Below, in pieces: positions 20,149 through 31,423 of a stretch of 64,000 bases of DNA (within the stretch, counting starts at the first letter, position 1; every line of letters starts with the position of its first letter). A program made the position numbers and the translations under genes. The notes beneath the pieces are model-generated. The model saw only the letters and a program-made list of their open reading frames with translations. It was not told the origin of the DNA and ran no database searches. The stretch is from Burkholderiaceae bacterium (lineage in GTDB: Bacteria > Pseudomonadota > Gammaproteobacteria > Burkholderiales > Burkholderiaceae_A), in assembly GCA_018882795.1 (NCBI GenBank), contig VERJ01000003.1, forward strand, positions 1 to 64,000, given 5' to 3'.

Positions 20149-20460
20149 TTACTTCAGCGACAACACATACTTGGCCAGGGTGGCAGCCTCTGCATCGCTC
20201 AGCATGGTTGCGGGCGGCATGGGAATCGGACCCCAGACACCAGCGCCACCAGCTTTGATTTTCTTGGCCAGTTTGTCGGCAGCGCCGGCATCACCAGCAT
20301 ATTTCTTGGCGACATCTTTATAAGAGGGGCCAACCAGTTTCTTGTCTGTGGCGTGGCAGCTCAGGCAGTTGCCTTTTTTCAGCAGTGCGTCATCGGCAAA
20401 TGCGGCACCGGCAGAAGCCATCATGGCGGCGGCGATCGAAACAGCAACAAACTTACGCAT
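20149..20460 (-). CDS. periplasmic class I cytochrome c (c-551/c-552-like)
   Basis: Signal peptide MRKFVAVSIAAAMMASAGAAFA, haem motif CLSCH, distal Met region PIPMPPATMLSDAEAATLAKYVLSLK. Confidence 0.93.
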   Translation of the reverse strand: MRKFVAVSIAAAMMASAGAAFADDALLKKGNCLSCHATDKKLVGPSYKDVAKKYAGDAGAADKLAKKIKAGGAGVWGPIPMPPATMLSDAEAATLAKYVLSLK

Positions 20461-20568
20461 TGAAATCTCCTCGAGTGAAAGCGTTGTACATCTAGTCCCA
20501 ACAACGAGCCGCGCCTGCGGCAAGTTGACCGGATTTTAGCCCTTTTTCATTTGTGGCCGGAGTTGCGC

Positions 20569-22299
20569 TCACTCTGGCTGCGAGAAACCCGGGTCGGTGA
20601 CCGCGCCCTTGCTGGCACTCGAGGCCAGCTTGCCAAACTTGGCCAGTACGCCTCGGGTATAGCGCGGCGCGGGTGGCGTCCAGGCACTTCGGCGGGCCGC
20701 CATCTCGGCATCGGAAATGTTCAGTTGGATCAGCTGTTGATGGGCATCAATGGTGACCGAGTCGCCTTCTTTGATCAGTCCGATCGGCCCGCCTACTGCG
20801 GCTTCAGGGGCTACATGGCCGACCACCATGCCCCAGGTGCCGCCCGAGAAACGACCGTCCGTAATCAGTCCCACTGATTCACCCAGGCCCTGGCCGACGA
20901 GGGCAGAGGTCGGGGAGAGCATCTCCCGCATGCCTGGGCCGCCGCGCGGCCCTTCGTAGCGAATCACCACGATGTCGCCGGCCTTGATGCTTTGGGCCAT
21001 GATCGCTTCCATTGCGGCATCCTCGGAATCGAAGACGCGGGCCGGTCCGGTGATCACCGGATTTTTCAGGCCGGTGATCTTGGCCACGCAGCCCTCGGGC
21101 GAGAGATTGCCTTTCAAAATGGCCAGGTGGCCCTGGGGATAGAGTGCATTGGCAATCGGGCGGATGACATCCTGGTTGGCTGCTGGGGTGGAGGGCACAT
21201 CTTTGAGCGACTCGGCGACAGTTTGGCCGGTGATGGTCATGCAGTCGCCGTGCAGCAGGCCTGCATCCAGCAGGATCTTCATCACCTGCGGAATGCCGCC
21301 GGCCTTGTGAAGATCGGTGGCCACGTATTTACCGGAAGGCTTCAGATCACAGATCACGGGCACTTTGCGACGGATGCGCTCGAAATCATCAATCGTCCAG
21401 GGCACCTCTGCCGCATGGGCGATTGCAAGAAAGTGCAGCACGGCGTTGGTAGAGCCACCCACGGCCATGATTACCGCCACTGCGTTTTCAATTGACTTGC
21501 GCGTGATGATGTCGCGCGGCTTGATGCCCTTTTTGATGGCCTCTACCAGCACCTTGGCGGATTCTGCGGCACTCGCTGTTTTTTCGCCGTCCTCGTTGGA
21601 CATGGTGGAGGAATAAGGCAGGCTCATGCCGAGCGCCTCAAAGGCCGAGCTCATGGTGTTGGCGGTGTACATGCCGCCGCAGGAACCCGTACCCGGGCAG
21701 GCGCGCTTTTCAATTTCCTTGAAGTCGGTTTGATCAAGACGGCCTGCTGTGAATTCGCCCACGGCCTCAAATGTGGAGACAATGGTCAGGTCCTGGCCCT
21801 TGTAGTGGCCGGGCTTGATGGTGCCGCCATAGACATAAATTGCCGGTACATTGGTGCGGGCAATCGCCATCATGCCGCCGGGCATGTTTTTGTCGCATCC
21901 CCCAATCACGACCACGCCATCCATCCACTGGCCGTTGACGCAGGTCTCGATACAGTCAGCGATGACCTCGCGTGAGATGAGCGAATACTTCATGCCCTCG
22001 GTGCCCATGCTCATGCCATCCGAGATGGTCGGTGTGCCGAAGATCTGGGGATTGGCATTGGCGGATTTCAGCGCTGCAACGGCGGCATCGGCCAGCGGCT
22101 GCAGGCCGCTATTGCAGGGGGTGATGGTGGAGTGGCCATTCGCCACGCCCACCATCGGTTTGTTGACGAAATCTTCTTCCTTATAGCCCATCGCGTAGTA
22201 CATCGAGCGGTTCGGCGCACGGGCCACACCCTCGGTGACCATGCGGGAGCGCTCATTGAGCCGTTTGCCGGAAGAGTGGGGATCGTTGCTGTGCGACAT
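20569..22299 (-). CDS. ilvD: dihydroxy-acid dehydratase
   Basis: [59 protein letters not shown]. Confidence 0.97.
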   Translation of the reverse strand: MSHSNDPHSSGKRLNERSRMVTEGVARAPNRSMYYAMGYKEEDFVNKPMVGVANGHSTITPCNSGLQPLADAAVAALKSANANPQIFGTPTISDGMSMGTEGMKYSLISREVIADCIETCVNGQWMDGVVVIGGCDKNMPGGMMAIARTNVPAIYVYGGTIKPGHYKGQDLTIVSTFEAVGEFTAGRLDQTDFKEIEKRACPGTGSCGGMYTANTMSSAFEALGMSLPYSSTMSNEDGEKTASAAESAKVLVEAIKKGIKPRDIITRKSIENAVAVIMAVGGSTNAVLHFLAIAHAAEVPWTIDDFERIRRKVPVICDLKPSGKYVATDLHKAGGIPQVMKILLDAGLLHGDCMTITGQTVAESLKDVPSTPAANQDVIRPIANALYPQGHLAILKGNLSPEGCVAKITGLKNPVITGPARVFDSEDAAMEAIMAQSIKAGDIVVIRYEGPRGGPGMREMLSPTSALVGQGLGESVGLITDGRFSGGTWGMVVGHVAPEAAVGGPIGLIKEGDSVTIDAHQQLIQLNISDAEMAARRSAWTPPAPRYTRGVLAKFGKLASSASKGAVTDPGFSQPE

Positions 22300-22356
22300 T
22301 GCGGGAATTCTCCGAAGGGGCGTTTGTATTGGGGGCGAGGGTTACTATTGTGCCGC

Positions 22357-23166
22357 ATGAGCACCGCCGTTTTTCTTCACCCGCAGTTTGATCCCGTGGC
22401 CTTTGCCATTGGGCCTCTGGCCGTGCGTTGGTACGGACTGATGTATCTGTTGGCCTTTGCCGCAGTGTTGGTGCTGGGCCGCATGCGGCTGAAGGCAGCG
22501 CCGTGGTCGGGCCTGATAGATGGCAAGGGTCTGGACGATTTGCTGCTCTTTGGCGTGCTGGGCGTGGTGCTTGGCGGCCGACTGGGCTATGTGTTGTTTT
22601 ATAAGCCCGCCTATTACCTTGCGCATCCGACCGAGATCCTTGCGGTCTGGCAGGGCGGCATGGCCTTTCATGGTGGCATGCTGGGCGTGATTGTGGCCCT
22701 GGCCATTTTTGCGCGAATGCGGCAGCTGCATTTTTTTCAAGTGACCGATTTCATTGCACCCATGGTGCCTTTTGGCCTGGCAGCGGGCAGGCTGGGCAAC
22801 TTCATCAACGGCGAGCTCTGGGGCCGGCCTGTGGAGGCCTCCTGGGTGCCCATTGCCATGGTGTTTCCGCAGGCAGGTGACATGCTGGCGCGGCATCCCT
22901 CCCAGCTCTATCAGATGCTGCTCGAGGGGTTGCTGCTTTTTGTGGTGCTATGGCGGTTCTCTGCGCGGCCTCGTCCACTTGGAGCCGTCTCAGGAATGTT
23001 TCTGCTGGGCTATGGCGTTTTGCGCTGGTTGGCGGAATTCGGTCGTGAACCGGATGATTTTCTGGGCCTCCTATCGCTGGGACTCTCCATGGGACAATGG
23101 CTGTCGCTGCCGATGATTCTGGTCGGCGCGGCTATCCTGGTCTGGTCTAAACGTCGGGTTCCTTAA
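22357..23166 (+). CDS. lgt: prolipoprotein diacylglyceryl transferase
   Basis: [46 protein letters not shown]; start ATG 22357 ([16 protein letters not shown]). Confidence 0.96.
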   Translation: MSTAVFLHPQFDPVAFAIGPLAVRWYGLMYLLAFAAVLVLGRMRLKAAPWSGLIDGKGLDDLLLFGVLGVVLGGRLGYVLFYKPAYYLAHPTEILAVWQGGMAFHGGMLGVIVALAIFARMRQLHFFQVTDFIAPMVPFGLAAGRLGNFINGELWGRPVEASWVPIAMVFPQAGDMLARHPSQLYQMLLEGLLLFVVLWRFSARPRPLGAVSGMFLLGYGVLRWLAEFGREPDDFLGLLSLGLSMGQWLSLPMILVGAAILVWSKRRVP

Positions 23167-23170
23167 TGTC

Positions 23171-23977
23171 ATGGCAGCAGGCACACCATCGCAAGGCAGC
23201 ATCACCTGGTCCGCGCAGGACCAGACCGCAAGACTGCTGATTTCCAACCCCGGGCACTTAAATGCAATTTCAGTCGCGATGTGGCGTGAGCTGTGCGCGT
23301 GTTTTTCGGAGATCGCTGCGCGATCGGATCTTCGGGTGGCTGTGATCTCCGGTGCAGCTGGCGCATTCGCCGCAGGCGCCGATATTGCAGAGTTTCAACA
23401 GGCGCGCATGAGCCGCGATCAGGTCCGCAGCTACCACGAGGACATCATTGCGCCCGCACTCACGGCGATTGCCCATTGTCCGCTGCCGGTGGTGGCCGCC
23501 ATTGATGGCGCCTGTGTTGGTGGTGGCCTGGAGATCGCCTGCGCCTGCGATATGCGCATTGCTACAGAACGCAGTCGTTTTGGTGTGCCGATCAATCGGC
23601 TTGGATTTGCCATGGCCCCGGCAGAGGCCGCCGCACTCGTGGCCCTGGTGGGTGGGCCCGTTGCGTTGGAATTGCTTCTGGAAGGCAGGGTGCTGGATGC
23701 CGAAGAGGCCTATGACAAGGGCCTGGTGAATCGCGTTGTGCCCCAGTCTTTGTTCCATGATCAGGTCGAGACCGTGGTGGATCACATCTGTGCGGGGGCC
23801 CCTGCAGCAGCCCGACGCAACAAGTGGCTGATCCGCCATCTCATGGGATTGGCCCAGGCTGAGGGATTGAGCCCCATGCAGCGCGAGGCCAGCTGGGATT
23901 TTGCGGATTCACAAGACTATCGGCGTGGCGTGGAATCTTTTCTGAATAAAACCAGTCCTGATTTTCAGGACGATTGA
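23171..23977 (+). CDS. enoyl-CoA hydratase/isomerase family protein
   Basis: Crotonase fold AGAFAAGADIAEFQ and DGACVGGGLEIACACDMRIATERSRFGVP. Confidence 0.9.
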   Translation: MAAGTPSQGSITWSAQDQTARLLISNPGHLNAISVAMWRELCACFSEIAARSDLRVAVISGAAGAFAAGADIAEFQQARMSRDQVRSYHEDIIAPALTAIAHCPLPVVAAIDGACVGGGLEIACACDMRIATERSRFGVPINRLGFAMAPAEAAALVALVGGPVALELLLEGRVLDAEEAYDKGLVNRVVPQSLFHDQVETVVDHICAGAPAAARRNKWLIRHLMGLAQAEGLSPMQREASWDFADSQDYRRGVESFLNKTSPDFQDD

Positions 23978-24004
23978 AATGGCACACGACTTGGCAGGCA
24001 TAGC

Positions 24005-25519
24005 ATGAGTAACCTCTATCAAATTCTTGAGGCCCGGTTTCCCAAGGCGCCCGAAACCTGCGCCATTGAAACGGAAGATGGCCGCTATTACACCTTCGAT
24101 GATCTTCGCGCCGGTAGCGCGAAGATTGCGAATTGGCTCACTTCCCTGGGCATTGCACGCGGCAGTAGGGTGGCCGCCCAGGTGGAGAAGTCGGTTGAGG
24201 CGGTGATGTTGTACCTGGGGGCACTTCGGGCCGGCATGGTGTTTCTGCCACTCAATACCGCCTATCGTGAATCCGAGATCAGCTACTTCCTGAAAGACGC
24301 CGAACCCGCAGTCGTGGTCTGCAGCCCCGGCAATCTGGCCTGGATTGAGCCGATTGCACAGGCCTGCGGCTGTGCGACTGTAAAGACATTGGGCGAGTCC
24401 GTCGATGGCACGCTGATTGATGCAGCACGTGAGTGCAGTCCGCGCTTTAAGACCGTTGCATCGCGACCCGATGAATTGGCTGCGATTCTCTACACTTCGG
24501 GCACGACCGGACGCAGCAAAGGCGCGATGCTGAGTCATCGCAATCTGGCCTCCAATGCGCTGACGCTGAAAAAATACTGGCGATGGCAAGAGGGTGATGT
24601 CCTGTTGCATGCACTGCCGATCTTTCATGTGCATGGCCTATTCGTTGCGCTACACGGTGCATTGATCAATGGCAGCAAGATGCTCTGGCTGCCAAAGTTC
24701 GACGCCGATCAGATCATTCGACTGCTGCCGCGTGCAACGGTGATGATGGGCGTGCCGACGTTTTATGTGCGGCTTGCGGCGGATGACCGCCTCAATCCCC
24801 GACTGGTCTCCAGGATGCGGCTCTTTATCTCCGGGTCGGCCCCGCTGTTGACGGAAACGTTTGCTGCATTTCATGCCAAGACGGGCCATGTGATTTTGGA
24901 GCGCTACGGGATGAGCGAGACCATTATGCTGACTTCCAATCCAGTAGAGGCCGAGCGTCGTGCGGGCACGGTGGGCTTTCCCCTGCCGGGTGTCTCGGTG
25001 CGGCTTGTGGGCGATGACGGTCGCCTGATCCCGAAGCGGAGGTCCGGTGAGTCAGCAATTGGTGGCGTGCAGGTTCGTGGTCCCAATGTGTTTTCGGGTT
25101 ATTGGCGCATGCCGGAAAAAACCAAGGAAGAATTCACCGGCGACGGCTGGTTCAAGACCGGAGATATGGGTAAGTGGGATGCGCAGGGCTATCTCCATCT
25201 TGTGGGGCGTAACAAGGATCTCATCATCACCGGGGGCTACAACGTCTACCCCAAAGAGATCGAGATGCTGATCGATGATCTGCCTGGTGTTGAAGAGTCG
25301 GCGGTGGTTGGTGTGGCGCATCCTGATTTCGGCGAGGCCGTGACGGCAGTTGTTGTCGCCCGGCCCGGCGCAACGCTTGATCCGCAATCCATGATTGCTG
25401 AAATCAAGACCCGTATTGCCAATTACAAAGTGCCCAAGAGGATTGTGGTGGTGGAGAGCCTGCCGCGAAACGCCATGGGCAAGGTGCAGAAAAATCTCCT
25501 GCGTGAACAGCTGGCTTAG
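24005..25519 (+). CDS. malonyl-CoA synthetase-like AMP-dependent ligase (MatB-like)
   Basis: ILYTSGTTGRSKGAMLSHRNLASNALTL; ERYGMSETIMLTSNP; GGYNVYPKEIEMLIDDLPGVEESAVVGV. Confidence 0.85.
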   Translation: MSNLYQILEARFPKAPETCAIETEDGRYYTFDDLRAGSAKIANWLTSLGIARGSRVAAQVEKSVEAVMLYLGALRAGMVFLPLNTAYRESEISYFLKDAEPAVVVCSPGNLAWIEPIAQACGCATVKTLGESVDGTLIDAARECSPRFKTVASRPDELAAILYTSGTTGRSKGAMLSHRNLASNALTLKKYWRWQEGDVLLHALPIFHVHGLFVALHGALINGSKMLWLPKFDADQIIRLLPRATVMMGVPTFYVRLAADDRLNPRLVSRMRLFISGSAPLLTETFAAFHAKTGHVILERYGMSETIMLTSNPVEAERRAGTVGFPLPGVSVRLVGDDGRLIPKRRSGESAIGGVQVRGPNVFSGYWRMPEKTKEEFTGDGWFKTGDMGKWDAQGYLHLVGRNKDLIITGGYNVYPKEIEMLIDDLPGVEESAVVGVAHPDFGEAVTAVVVARPGATLDPQSMIAEIKTRIANYKVPKRIVVVESLPRNAMGKVQKNLLREQLA

Positions 25520-25525
25520 AAAATC

Positions 25526-25714
25526 TTAGGGCAGCCGCTCGAGAATTGCCTCAAGCTTTTCCGAGGCCATTTTCAGTCTTTCGTTGAGTGTTTTCTGGTC
25601 GACACTCAGTTGTGCATTCTGGTTGCGCAGACGGGTGTTCTCCTGGCGTAGCTGGTTCACGATCGCCACCAGGGTGTCGGTCTTCTCGGCAAGTGACTGG
25701 AGTTCAGCAAGCAT
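25526..25714 (-). CDS. small coiled-coil protein, ZapB-like (TIGR02449-type)
   Basis: 62 aa from ATG 25714: MLAELQSLAEKTDTLVAIVNQLRQENTRLRNQNAQLSVDQKTLNERLKMASEKLEAILERLP. Confidence 0.75.
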   Translation of the reverse strand: MLAELQSLAEKTDTLVAIVNQLRQENTRLRNQNAQLSVDQKTLNERLKMASEKLEAILERLP

Positions 25715-25759
25715 GGGCGCAATGGTACCAAGTGGATTGAAGGTGGAATAATCCCGGCA

Positions 25760-27967
25760 ATGAATTTTTTCAAACTTTTTCTGTGTGCATTTCTGGGCTT
25801 GTCGTCGACGCTGCAGGCCCAGGGCCTGCTGCAACGGGCGCAGCAGGGCGGCGAGGCGCGCTTTGTCGAGGGTATGGTGCGGGTGGGCCAGCTACAGGCG
25901 GGCCTGGTCACGGAGCGTTCGGCTGTGGCGGCTGGTCAGCCGATCTGGGTGGGCCTGAGGCTTGTCCATGACCCCCACTGGCACACTTATTGGCGCAACC
26001 CCGGCGACTCGGGTCTACCGACTCGAATTGAATGGCGGCTTCCCCAGGGGTGGCAGGTCGGCGAGATCCAGTGGCCAACGCCCAAGCGCCTGCCTGTTGG
26101 GCCGTTGGCGAATTTTGGCTATGAGGGTGAGCTGCTGCTCGCGGTAGAGCTGCGGCCGCCTGCGGTCCTAAGCGGCACGGAGGTGACACTGCAGGCCCAT
26201 GGTCATTGGCTCGTCTGTAAGGATGTGTGCATTCCTGGCGATGCCCAGCTGGCCCTGCGGCTGCCAATTGCCCCTGATGCAAAGACCATTCGCAATGGGA
26301 CAGACAGCCAACTGTTTGCAGCCGCCCGCCAGTCATGGCCGAAAAAAGATGCTGCACGTGTGGTGACCGCGCATGTGAATGAAAAAACGTTGTCCCTCTT
26401 CTGGCCGGCTGGAGGGACTCAGGAGTCCTCCGGATTTTTTTATCCCTATTTGGAGGGTCTGATTCTTCCCGCTGCAGCCCAGAGTCTTTCCAAGACCGCG
26501 CAGGGCTGGCGCCTAGATGTGCCGCTTGGTGAATCGGCGTCATCGGCTTTAGCGGAAATCAAGAAGAAAAAAACCGTCGAGGGCATTTGGGTGGTCGGTG
26601 ATCAATCAGGCCTGGAGTGGGTGGCGCCCTTATCGGCGCAGCCCCCACCTGCGATTGAGTCGGTCGTCAACGCGGGGCAGACGGCCGCACAGGCTGCCCC
26701 CTCGGTGCCATCAACGCCCTCTCGTGAACTGCTGTGGTCGGCGATTGGTGCGGCGATTTTGGGCGGCCTGATGCTGAACCTGATGCCGTGTGTATTTCCA
26801 GTGATCGGCTTGAAGGTGCTCTCATTCGCTGAGTCGGCCCACTCCACTTCCGTCACGGTCTGGCGTTCCTTGTCGTTTTCGCTCGGTGTTTTATTGAGTT
26901 TCCTGGCGTTGGGTGGATTGCTGGTGGCGTTGCGTTCTGCGGGTGATGTCATGGGCTGGGGGTTTCAGCTGCAGAGTCCCCCCGTGGTACTGACACTTGC
27001 ACTGCTTTTCGTATTGATCGCCATCAATCTGTTTGGTGTTTTCGAGATGGGTTTGTTGGCAGTCAGGGCGGCCAATGCCGGGTTCGCTGAACGTGCAGCC
27101 TCGCGATCAGGTGCAGGTGGTGCATTTTTTTCTGGCGTGCTCGCGGTGGTGGTGGCGTCGCCTTGCACTGCGCCGTTTATGGGCAGTGCGATTGGATTTA
27201 CAGCAAATGCAGGCATTGCCGAAACGCTCACGGTTTTTGCAGCACTGGGGGTTGGCATGTCTTTGCCCTACCTTATCCTCGCGCTCTCACCAGGCCTTCT
27301 GCGTGCCCTACCAAGGCCGGGCCCCTGGATGGTTGGATTCAAGCAGTTCATGGCTTTTCCGATGTTGGCGGCTGCGGCCTGGCTCTTCTGGGTGTTGGCC
27401 ACGCTGCAGGGCGCCGATAGTGTGCTGCCCGCCTTGCTGACAGCTGTAGCATTGGCTGGAGGCCTATGGATCTATGGCCGTTTCATTCAGCGGGGCGGCA
27501 TCGGTGCGATATCGATCCTAGGCCTTGCCGTGATGCTCGCAGTGCTGGGCGCGGCCTTTGTGTCAGTGTTGCGTATTCAGCCGCCAACTTCCGATCAGAA
27601 ATCGGCCCAGTCGGCTGCACCGAATCAGGCCACGGTGTGGCAGCCGTGGTCTGCCGGTTTGCCCGAGCGACTGGCAGCAGAGGGTTCCATCGTGTTTGTC
27701 GATTTCACGGCAAGCTGGTGCATCACCTGCCAGGCCAATAAGGTGCGTGTGCTGCAGTCCGAGTTGGTGACCAAGGCCTTTACGGAAAAGCGTGTAAGCA
27801 CCCTGCGTGCCGATTGGACCCGCCAGGATCCGGTGATCGCGGCGGAGCTCAAGCGCCATGGCCGCAACGGTGTGCCGCTTTATCTGGTGTATCGGCCAGG
27901 CGATACCAAGCCCAGGGTGTTATCCGAGTGGCTGACTGAGCAGGAAGTACTGACGGCCCTTCGATGA
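25760..27967 (+). CDS. protein-disulfide reductase, DsbD/ScsB-like
   Basis: Signal peptide; ScsB-like HDPHWHTYWRNPGDSGLPTRIEW and WLVCKDVCIPG; DsbD TM core LMPCVFPVIGLKVLSFAES; C-terminal thioredoxin motif FVDFTASWCITCQANK. Confidence 0.9.
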   Translation: MNFFKLFLCAFLGLSSTLQAQGLLQRAQQGGEARFVEGMVRVGQLQAGLVTERSAVAAGQPIWVGLRLVHDPHWHTYWRNPGDSGLPTRIEWRLPQGWQVGEIQWPTPKRLPVGPLANFGYEGELLLAVELRPPAVLSGTEVTLQAHGHWLVCKDVCIPGDAQLALRLPIAPDAKTIRNGTDSQLFAAARQSWPKKDAARVVTAHVNEKTLSLFWPAGGTQESSGFFYPYLEGLILPAAAQSLSKTAQGWRLDVPLGESASSALAEIKKKKTVEGIWVVGDQSGLEWVAPLSAQPPPAIESVVNAGQTAAQAAPSVPSTPSRELLWSAIGAAILGGLMLNLMPCVFPVIGLKVLSFAESAHSTSVTVWRSLSFSLGVLLSFLALGGLLVALRSAGDVMGWGFQLQSPPVVLTLALLFVLIAINLFGVFEMGLLAVRAANAGFAERAASRSGAGGAFFSGVLAVVVASPCTAPFMGSAIGFTANAGIAETLTVFAALGVGMSLPYLILALSPGLLRALPRPGPWMVGFKQFMAFPMLAAAAWLFWVLATLQGADSVLPALLTAVALAGGLWIYGRFIQRGGIGAISILGLAVMLAVLGAAFVSVLRIQPPTSDQKSAQSAAPNQATVWQPWSAGLPERLAAEGSIVFVDFTASWCITCQANKVRVLQSELVTKAFTEKRVSTLRADWTRQDPVIAAELKRHGRNGVPLYLVYRPGDTKPRVLSEWLTEQEVLTALR

Positions 27968-27989
27968 GCGGTGTCTCTGCGGGTCTTGA

Positions 27990-28808
27990 TTAACGCCGCA
28001 GGCCCAACACATCCTGCATGTCGAAGAGCCCGCTGGGCTGGCCCATCAGAAACTTTGCCGCTCTGAGCGCGCCCTGTGCATAGGTGGCCCGTGATGATGA
28101 CTTGTGGGTGATTTCGATGCGCTCTCCTGTGCCTGCAAAGAGCACGGTGTGATCACCCACGATATCGCCGCCGCGAATCACAGAAAAACCAATTTCTTGC
28201 GCTGTCCGCTCACCGGTGTGGCCTTCGCGCGCGAAGCGGGCATCCTGCTTGAAGTTTCTTCCCGCCGCCTTGGCAACGACCTCGCCCATTTTCAGCGCAG
28301 TCCCGGAGGGCGCATCCACTTTGTGTCGATGATGGGCCTCAATCACTTCGATATCAAAGCCTTCAGAGAGATACTGGCCCGCAATCTCCAGAAGTTTGAG
28401 TGTGATATTCACACCCACGCTCATGTTCGGTGCGAAAACTGCGGCCTGTTGTTGGCTAAAGCCGCGAATCGCCTCAAGCCCCTGTGCGTCAAATCCCGTG
28501 GTGCCAATCACTGCCCGTACACCATGGGCAGTGCAGGCCTTCAGCAACTCGAGTGTGCCTTCGGGCCTTGTGAAATCGATCAGCACATCGGTCTGATTCA
28601 GGGCCTGCTGTGCATCGTGGGTGATCTTGATGCCGCTGGGCTGGCCCATAAATTCAGCAGCATCCCGGCCGATCGCCGGGCTGCTGGCGATATCCAATGC
28701 GGCAGACAGCCGTGTGTGGGGATCGGAGAGCACCGCTTCAATCAGCATGCGGCCCATGCGGCCTGTGGCACCCGAAATGGCAATGCGTGTAGTCGTGTTT
28801 TTATTCAT
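27990..28808 (-). CDS. dapB: 4-hydroxy-tetrahydrodipicolinate reductase
   Basis: [59 protein letters not shown]. Confidence 0.97.
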   Translation of the reverse strand: MNKNTTTRIAISGATGRMGRMLIEAVLSDPHTRLSAALDIASSPAIGRDAAEFMGQPSGIKITHDAQQALNQTDVLIDFTRPEGTLELLKACTAHGVRAVIGTTGFDAQGLEAIRGFSQQQAAVFAPNMSVGVNITLKLLEIAGQYLSEGFDIEVIEAHHRHKVDAPSGTALKMGEVVAKAAGRNFKQDARFAREGHTGERTAQEIGFSVIRGGDIVGDHTVLFAGTGERIEITHKSSSRATYAQGALRAAKFLMGQPSGLFDMQDVLGLRR

Positions 28809-28814
28809 GGTGGT

Positions 28815-29249
28815 TTATCTCGCGGGTCGGGAAGGCAGGAGTTCTTCACCGCCTTCTTTGGGTAGGGGATCGCCTTCCCAGCTCTCCAAAACACCATCTT
28901 TGAACTGCACGGTAAATCGGCGCCGGTCCTGTCGACCATCGCCACGCTGCAGCTTGAACACATAGTCCCAGCGGTCGTTGCGGAATGGGTCAACGAGCAG
29001 GGGCGTGCCCAGTACTGCCCGGACCTGATCCCGGGTCATGCCCTTTTTGAGCTGAGCCGCCATGGACTCGGTGATGTAATTGCCCTGACCAATATCAATC
29101 CGATAAGGCGTGAGCCAGTTCGGCGGATTCTCCTTTACCGACTTGACGCGATCGACTGTGCCGCATCCGGCGAGTCCGACGATCAATAGGGCAAGGCCGA
29201 TGCCGTGAAAACGCATCGCATGACTGGGGAAATTCAGGGGTTGGGCCAT
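28815..29249 (-). CDS. bamE: outer membrane protein assembly factor BamE (start may be 29216)
   Basis: Lipobox LIVGLAGC; ITESMAAQLKKGMTRDQVRAVLGTPLLVDPFRNDRWDYVF; divergent from fur as in many Proteobacteria. Confidence 0.93.
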   Translation of the reverse strand: MAQPLNFPSHAMRFHGIGLALLIVGLAGCGTVDRVKSVKENPPNWLTPYRIDIGQGNYITESMAAQLKKGMTRDQVRAVLGTPLLVDPFRNDRWDYVFKLQRGDGRQDRRRFTVQFKDGVLESWEGDPLPKEGGEELLPSRPAR

Positions 29250-29296
29250 AAGGGGATCCGGTGTTTTCAGCTTGACACCCCGCTATCATACGGCCC

Positions 29297-29758
29297 ATGC
29301 CCGGCGTCCATGATTTGAAGAACACCGGCCTGAAGGTCACTGGACCCAGGCTGAAGGTCTTGGATATTTTCCATCGTGCAAGTGCCCGTCACCTGTCTGC
29401 GGAGGATGTCTATCGGGCCCTGGCGGCAGATTCCGTGGATATTGGTCTGGCCACGGTGTATCGGGTGCTCACGCAATTCGAGCAGGCGGGTATTTTGGCC
29501 CGAAGTCATTTTGAATCGGGCAAGGCGGTGTTTGAGCTCAACGAGGGCTCCCACCACGACCATCTTGTCTGTCTGGATTGTGGCCGGGTTGAGGAATTCT
29601 ATGATCCCGAGATCGAGGATCGTCAGCGAAAAATTGCTCAGGAAAAAGGCTTCGAGCTCACCGATCATGCATTGGCACTCTATGGCCATTGCATCAGGAA
29701 AGACTGCCCACGCAGGCCGCAGGGTCAGTCTGTTGAGACTTCAATCAAGGGCAAGTAG
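29297..29758 (+). CDS. fur: ferric uptake regulator
   Basis: [48 protein letters not shown]. Confidence 0.96.
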   Translation: MPGVHDLKNTGLKVTGPRLKVLDIFHRASARHLSAEDVYRALAADSVDIGLATVYRVLTQFEQAGILARSHFESGKAVFELNEGSHHDHLVCLDCGRVEEFYDPEIEDRQRKIAQEKGFELTDHALALYGHCIRKDCPRRPQGQSVETSIKGK

Positions 29759-31408
29759 CGAGCGCGCGTGCTCACGCGATGTTTTCTCAGTGCCCTGATC
29801 GCCCAGCATGCGGGCGATCTCATCAATGCGTTGCTCGGGCCCAAGCATGGTGAGTGCGCTGATGGGAAGGCCATCTCTGGCCCGTTCCTTGAGCACCCTC
29901 AGGTGCTGATGGCCCCGGGCCGCCACCTGGGGTAGATGCGTCACACACAGCACCTGTCGGTTTTGTCCGAGTCCGCGCAGTAGTTTTCCAACGGTGTGGG
30001 CCACATTGCCGCCAATGCCGGAGTCCACCTCATCGAAGATCAGCGTGGGAATGTTGTTCGATGCACTGGTGACGACCGCAATGGCCAGACTAATGCGGGC
30101 CAGTTCTCCGCCGGAGGCCACCTTGTTGATGGGATAAGCGGCACCCTGTGCATGATTCTTTAGCGTGAAGACGACATCCTCCAGGCCGTGGGCCGCAGGA
30201 TTGTCACGGCGCTCACAGATCGCTTCAAAACGCATTCCGCCCATGGCCAGCTCACTGAACCAGTGGTTTACGGACGTTGAGAGCTCCTTACAGGCTCTCT
30301 GTCGCGCACTGGAGAGTGATATCGCGATATCGTTGTAGTCTGCGCGGACTTTTTCCAACTGCTGTTTTAGGGCCCGAACATCGGCAGCCTGCGTGGCCTT
30401 CTGCAATTCCTGTTGTGCTGTGGCCAGCAGATCCAGCAGGGCTTCAGGCCGTGATTTGAGTTTGCGTGCAACATTAAAGATCGCCGCTACGCGGTCCTCG
30501 ACCTCGGTGAGCCGATCAGGATCCAGGTCGGTGCGGTCCAGATAGCGGCGAAGCGCTTCGGCGGTCTCTTGCAGACCAATGATGGCGGACTCCAGGGTTT
30601 GCGTGATTGGCGCAAGCCTTGGGTCTTTTTCAATGAGGGCCGTGAGCCGTTGGCTGAGCTTTTCGACCTGCCCGAGAATCGAGGGATCCTCCTCGTCGAT
30701 CGCGCTGAGCGCGGATTGGGAGGCCTGCAAAAGCTCTGCCGCGTGGGACAGCCGTTTCTGTTCCTCAGATAAAGACTCCCATTCGCCATTGATCAGCTTG
30801 AGTGTCTCGATTTCTTCGATCTTCCAGAGCAGCTGATCGCGCAGACCCGCAAGCTGCTGGGATTGCTGCTCGGCATCGGCGAGGGCCTGCTCCAATCGCT
30901 GCATGCTCCGCCAATATTCGGCAAGGACCTTGCATTGATCGTTGAGTCCGGCATGGGCATCCAGCATGATGCGCTGCGCCTGTGGACGCAGCAGCGCCTG
31001 ATGGGCATGCTGGCCGTGGATGTCGACGAGCAGTTCACCAATTTCTTTGAGCTGGGCGAGGGTGGCCGGCTGGCCATTGATCCAGGCCTTGGATTTGCCC
31101 GAGGCATCCACGACACGTCGGATCAGCAGTTGATCCGGATCCTCGTCGGTATGACAGTCCATTTCCTTTAGCCACTGGCGGGCATCGGGGCTGTCCGCGA
31201 CATCAAAGCGGGCGCTGAGATCTGCTTTGCTGGCGCCTTCGCGCACAACGGTGATATCCGCCCTGCCACCGAGCAGCAGATCGAGCGCATCGATCAGAAT
31301 CGATTTTCCCGCACCGGTTTCTCCCGTCAGGACGGTAAACCCAGCTGTGATATCGAGATCCAGTCGATCGACGATCACAAACTGCTGTACGGACAGCGAG
31401 ACAAGCAT
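29741..31408 (-). CDS. recN: DNA repair protein RecN
   Basis: [63 protein letters not shown]. Confidence 0.97.
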   Translation of the reverse strand: MLVSLSVQQFVIVDRLDLDITAGFTVLTGETGAGKSILIDALDLLLGGRADITVVREGASKADLSARFDVADSPDARQWLKEMDCHTDEDPDQLLIRRVVDASGKSKAWINGQPATLAQLKEIGELLVDIHGQHAHQALLRPQAQRIMLDAHAGLNDQCKVLAEYWRSMQRLEQALADAEQQSQQLAGLRDQLLWKIEEIETLKLINGEWESLSEEQKRLSHAAELLQASQSALSAIDEEDPSILGQVEKLSQRLTALIEKDPRLAPITQTLESAIIGLQETAEALRRYLDRTDLDPDRLTEVEDRVAAIFNVARKLKSRPEALLDLLATAQQELQKATQAADVRALKQQLEKVRADYNDIAISLSSARQRACKELSTSVNHWFSELAMGGMRFEAICERRDNPAAHGLEDVVFTLKNHAQGAAYPINKVASGGELARISLAIAVVTSASNNIPTLIFDEVDSGIGGNVAHTVGKLLRGLGQNRQVLCVTHLPQVAARGHQHLRVLKERARDGLPISALTMLGPEQRIDEIARMLGDQGTEKTSREHARSLLALD

Positions 31409-31423
31409 GCGGTGGACTGAGGG

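Noticed and set aside
29270-29296. TTGACA-like box before fur
   Set aside because: TTGACA and TATCAT are only 6 nt apart, so they are not a valid -35/-10 pair.
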